64,000 nt of DNA from Lunularia cruciata (lineage: Eukaryota > Streptophyta > Marchantiopsida > Lunulariales > Lunulariaceae), in NCBI GenBank assembly GCA_948567375.1, contig OX419762.1, positions 30,633,465 to 30,697,464 on the forward strand. The letters run 5' to 3'. The notes beneath the pieces were generated by a model. The model was not told where the DNA came from, did no database searches, and was given only the letters and a program-made list of their open reading frames with translations. How positions within the stretch are numbered: position 1 is the stretch's first letter; each line of letters begins with the position of its first letter. A program made the translations under genes and the position numbers. This document shows, one piece after another, positions 60,428 through 64,000 of the stretch.

Positions 60428-61142
60428 ATCATTTCCCATCAAGGTGCCAACCCTTGCGCGTAAGCTACACTCACATTTCCCTTAAGTCTCGACTTCCTTG
60501 AATGCTCTACTCACCAAGAATTGAGCAGATCCACAAGAAGGGTCCTTTTAAGTCCTCTAGGGGAAACGTAAGTCGGGAAGGAAAACTAGAACTAAAGCAG
60601 AGTGAAATGAAGTCTACATCAACAAAAATAGCCAACTATAGTAGGTACTCATCTTGCTGTCTTTCCATACACGTTAATATATACACAAATACTTATCCGC
60701 TTGTCTGTCATATAGTATTATTTCTTTGTGCAATCTACAGATCTGACAAAATCTGGCCCATGTACGTTATGGGAACTCCATACAAAGTCCGGCAGGCTCC
60801 TGCTCTTTTGGTTACCACACACACACACACAATACTGTATGACGGACAGGCGGATAGGTATTAGTGTATCTGTTAACGTCTATAGAAAGACATCAAGACA
60901 AGTACCTACTGTAGTTGGTTATTTTTGTCGATGTAGACTTCATTTCACTCTACTTTAGTTCTAGTTTTCCTTCCCAATTTATGTTTCCCCTAGAGGACTT
61001 AAAAGGACCCTTCAGGTGGATTTGCTTGATTCTCGGCAAGTAGAGTATCTGAGGAAGTCGAGACTTAAGGGAAATACGAGTGTCGCTTATGTGCAAGGGT
61101 TGGCACCTTGATATTGGATAGTCTCTTGATGGGAAATGATTC
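60428..61142. repeat. foldback element with arms of about 300 bp
   Basis: The left arm (about 60428-60722) and right arm (about 60833-61142) are imperfect reverse complements over nearly their full length, including GGTGCCAACCCTTGC near the outside and ATACTATATGACAGAC/GTCCGTCATACAGTAT-like blocks near the centre. The central 110 bp contains a short CA microsatellite (about 60820-60834). No coding capacity is credible. It could be a MITE or a foldback transposon. A clear target duplication was not found. Confidence 0.75.
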
Positions 61143-61985
61143 ACGATGACTTTTTTGTACATTTCCTCACTCACCTTTTTATGGAGATTGATATCATTAG
61201 AGACAATGAGGTTACTTATTAACTTACTTCCCAAGGGGATGTCGTACATATATACATTGCTATACAACATACATTGCTATCAACATCACACACTATAGAA
61301 GCACAACTCACACATAAGTCATACATGGACTCTAAAGTACCACAATACTCTAAAGTATCAATTGGTTTGTTCCACAACTCGACTCACACTCAATCAGATT
61401 AGTACTTGATCTGTCACTCCATGATCTACCAACAATTGGGCACTAATTACAGTCAAACCAGACCCACTCCAGCCAAGAACTCAAAGGCTCAACAATAGAG
61501 AAGTGAGCTCTCTAGAGCTATGTTCTCAAGGTATACTCTTGATTTTGACCTAGGTCTCACCCCAATAGTCCCATTGATGGCACACAATGGTGCAAACGGT
61601 GCAAGTGATAGTGGACTCCACCATGAATTCAATATCCCAAACAAAAAATTCTGACCATGGGAAAGTAGTCTATGAGTAACTGCCAAAATACCTCTAACTA
61701 CTATCACTACTTCTCTAGTGTCTTATCAATCTAGATGCAATGCTACAAATGGCATGACAACTATCATGCATATATACATTGTTACAAATATACATGGTTG
61801 TCAACATCACACACTATAGAAGCACAACTCACACATAAGTCATACATGGACACTAAAGTACCACAATCACCTCCCTAGTTGGTAGTTAGGTCCCTCTAAC
61901 TCTAGATAGCCATCAACTCCAAGTATATGGTATATGCTATGGTAGGCAAAAGATCAAGAGGCCGGGTGCTATCAAGCCCCATCGT
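61143..61985. other. spacer with a spaced direct repeat
   Basis: A block of about 105 bp (about 61245-61350) containing CATCACACACTATAGAAGC and CATAAGTCATACATGGAC recurs at about 61770-61870, over 500 bp away. It may belong to the 3' end or LTR of the gypsy relic to the right. No gene is supported. Confidence 0.5.
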
Positions 61986-64000
61986 TAGTTGCATGTCTAC
62001 AATCTATACCATATAAAGGATGAAATAACTATAGATCAAGTACATCTAGGACATAATCACTATCCCTGAGGAACCAATATGATGGTAGGAGTAATACATG
62101 CCATATGCCATCCTCTTGAACAGTTATCACACACTAACATAGTAGCAACTCCACCAAAAGAGCCGCATGATATACACCGCAAGCCTACATATACAAGTGC
62201 CAAGCTTGGGTCCATAGCACCATCAATGTTTGGGAGGTGGCATGGTGCACAATTGTGCACATGATCCTTCCAAACAACACCATCATGTCCTTCCAACACA
62301 AGGTCTCCAGATGGCAAAACCTTGCACACTCTCAAGATAGTGCGGCCTATAGAAACATTAAGTGTCGTCAGTGTTGTCTGTTGTAGATATACATAGTCAT
62401 CTTGATGAAACCAAAGGATTGAGGGTTTATAACCTCTTCCTTGAATGGTAGTATAGCATAAGGTATCATTACGCTAAGCAATTGCCAAGTTCTCAAAGGC
62501 CATCAGAATCACTCTCCAAAAGATGTATGTCCATTGAGAACATGCACTCATCCATATATCTAGATCATCCATGTCAAACACTACAATAGCATATCAAAGA
62601 ATGGCTGCAAGTAAATTTGGATCTCATCCATAGAGAAAAAATTAAGGTGAGAAGGATGCTAAGGAGGCTTGCTGGCTGAACCAATAGCCCATGGCCAACC
62701 AAGGTAATTGGAGATCCCAATCTCCCAAATGGCTTCTTTGCAAACCATACTTTTGCAATCTTCTCTTCACTTTCTAACCACTCTCTCTGCTAAGCCATAT
62801 GTCTCAATGTGATCTCAAGAGGCAATATGATGATCAATCAAAACCTTGTCACACAAGACCTAAAACTCTCCCAAGAATTCTGTACCTTGATCAATCAAAA
62901 GCTCAGCTGGTGCACCAAAATGATTGAGAACCCAATCCAAGAACGAGTAAGCTATCCCTTCACTAAAATTTGTAGGAAGTACCACCAACTCAATCCACGT
63001 GGAGAAGTGCTCCACCATCACCAAAACATACCGATGATGTCTCATAGTCAATGGTAAAGGTCTAGCAAAGTCCACACTCAAATGGTAATCCAATCCCATG
63101 ATAGGTAATGGGTGTAACTGTGGCATAGGAGTATTAAATGATGCTCTAACTTGGTCACAAACCACACATCTTGCAAAAATTGGTATACATTGGTTTTCAT
63201 ACCATGCCACCAATAATGACTTTGGAGTAAACTATATGTACTCTTTAATCCAAAATTTCCTAGCCCCTCATGAGCATGACGGACCAAATATGGTCTCTAA
63301 GATGGAAGTGGAACTACTCGCACTCTAACATCCTCCCATACAAAAAGAAGGTATCTACATTCCAGTCTAAACTGCTTGGCTTGGTAAAGGATAAAATCTC
63401 TCTCCTTGGCCCCAACTATGCCACCCACAACACCAGTGCAAAGATAGTCCATCATTAAGACATCATCATGAATGTCTCATTGAATTGTACCACTATCTCC
63501 ACTCTCTGGATCTGTGATCTCAATCTCCTCTTGTATGCATTGAGAGAGATACCACCAAAGCCTCAAAAAATATATAAAGAAAGGTAGATACATGCCAACC
63601 TAGCACCATCTCCTCATCTATCTCCCCATGCCAGCATGCTCTGATCTGATCTTGCTAGCTTAGACATGGGTTTCTACTCAACCCATCTGCATCATGCTTT
63701 ACCACTCCAAGTTCGTGAAATCATACTATTGTAAAATTAGAGCCCATCGTGCAAGCTTTCCTTGTCAAAATTGTCAAAGCTTGTCAGACTCCATCAACCA
63801 ATTTAGTGGCTGATGATCAGTGATGAGAGTAAAGGGGTTACCAAATAGGTAACATAAAAAATGTGTTACTGTCCAAGCTACCGCCAAGCACTCTCTCTCA
63901 TTTGAACTATACTTTGCCTCCGCTGAATTGTTGGAACAATTAGTATAGGCCACTACAAAATCCTTCCCCTCATCATCATGCTCGGTGAGCACTACTCCAA
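61986..64000 (-). mobile_element. Ty3/gypsy relic E7 with a PHD-like finger after integrase, fossil
   Basis: The minus strand, cut by the window end, shows RNase H (63992-63774), an HHCC zinc-binding region (63287-63130), the integrase core (63213-62860) and its following region (about 62800-62480, with LPWLAMGY), then a C-terminal module at 62335-62060. That module reads LEGHDGVVWKDHV followed by a C2...C2...HxxC PHD-like pattern (CISC, CDNC, GWHMAC). It is a different lineage from the chromodomain elements in the window. It is broken with many breaks. LTRs were not identified. Confidence 0.75.

Noticed and set aside
62060-62335. Host PHD-finger chromatin gene
   Set aside because: It follows integrase segments on the same strand in the order known for PHD-bearing gypsy elements and has no host gene around it.
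1-64000. CRISPR arrays, operons, rRNA and tRNA genes
   Set aside because: The window is plant nuclear DNA; the repeats found are LTRs, tandem duplications or foldbacks, and no tRNA or rRNA signature was recognised by eye.

Overview
The window is nuclear DNA of a land plant. It holds two host genes: an RNA-dependent RNA polymerase of the plant RDR1 type (23335-27055, one intron) and a flap endonuclease FEN1 (42020-43216, coding region in one exon). Both proteins read through without breaks and keep their catalytic residues. They lie in two islands of more balanced base composition (about 20.65-27.6 kb and 41.2-45.6 kb). A bryophyte or other early-diverging plant is only a guess, from the few introns and the mix of repeats.

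Nearly everything else is old transposon. The left 20 kb is a nest. A Ty3/gypsy relic (D, 1315-3694, minus) is cut by the 3' part of a chromovirus (1-1314, plus) and by the 5' LTR of another (E3, 3695-16488, plus). E3's 5' LTR was hit by a minus-strand relative (E2, 3719-9295) with a recognisable target duplication. E3's integrase holds two solo LTRs of an unrelated family (LTR-B) in opposite orientation. Next come a fragment of an unrecognised repeat family (family C, 16489-17860) and a minus-strand RT element (17861-20650), itself hit by three LTRs.

Between the host genes lie AT-rich spacer, a plus-strand copy of the same RT element (29520-31500) with a solo LTR inside, a decayed Myb-like gene of PIF/Harbinger type (32761-34008), the fullest family C copy (34746-37200, minus) and a minus-strand Harbinger transposase pseudogene with an intron (38930-40236). 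A three-unit tandem array (40921-41150) lies about 0.9 kb upstream of the FEN1 start.

The right end holds a second Harbinger relic (45931-47040), low-complexity DNA, an 11-kb chromovirus complex (49205-60339) whose order and target duplications fit nested insertion followed by inversion between opposed LTRs, a foldback element (60428-61142), and a Ty3/gypsy relic of another lineage carrying a PHD-like finger after its integrase (61986-64000, minus).

The most interesting points are: alternating GAA/TTC heat-shock-like elements just upstream of the TATA box in the dominant LTR family; the LTR-LTR inversion; the uncharacterised family C with a 14-residue coiled-coil repeat; the intronless FEN1; and the tandem array with inverted GATAAGGAA arms near FEN1. 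LTR-element relics are treated as fossils: all are broken, most with many breaks, and LTR divergence suggests they are old.
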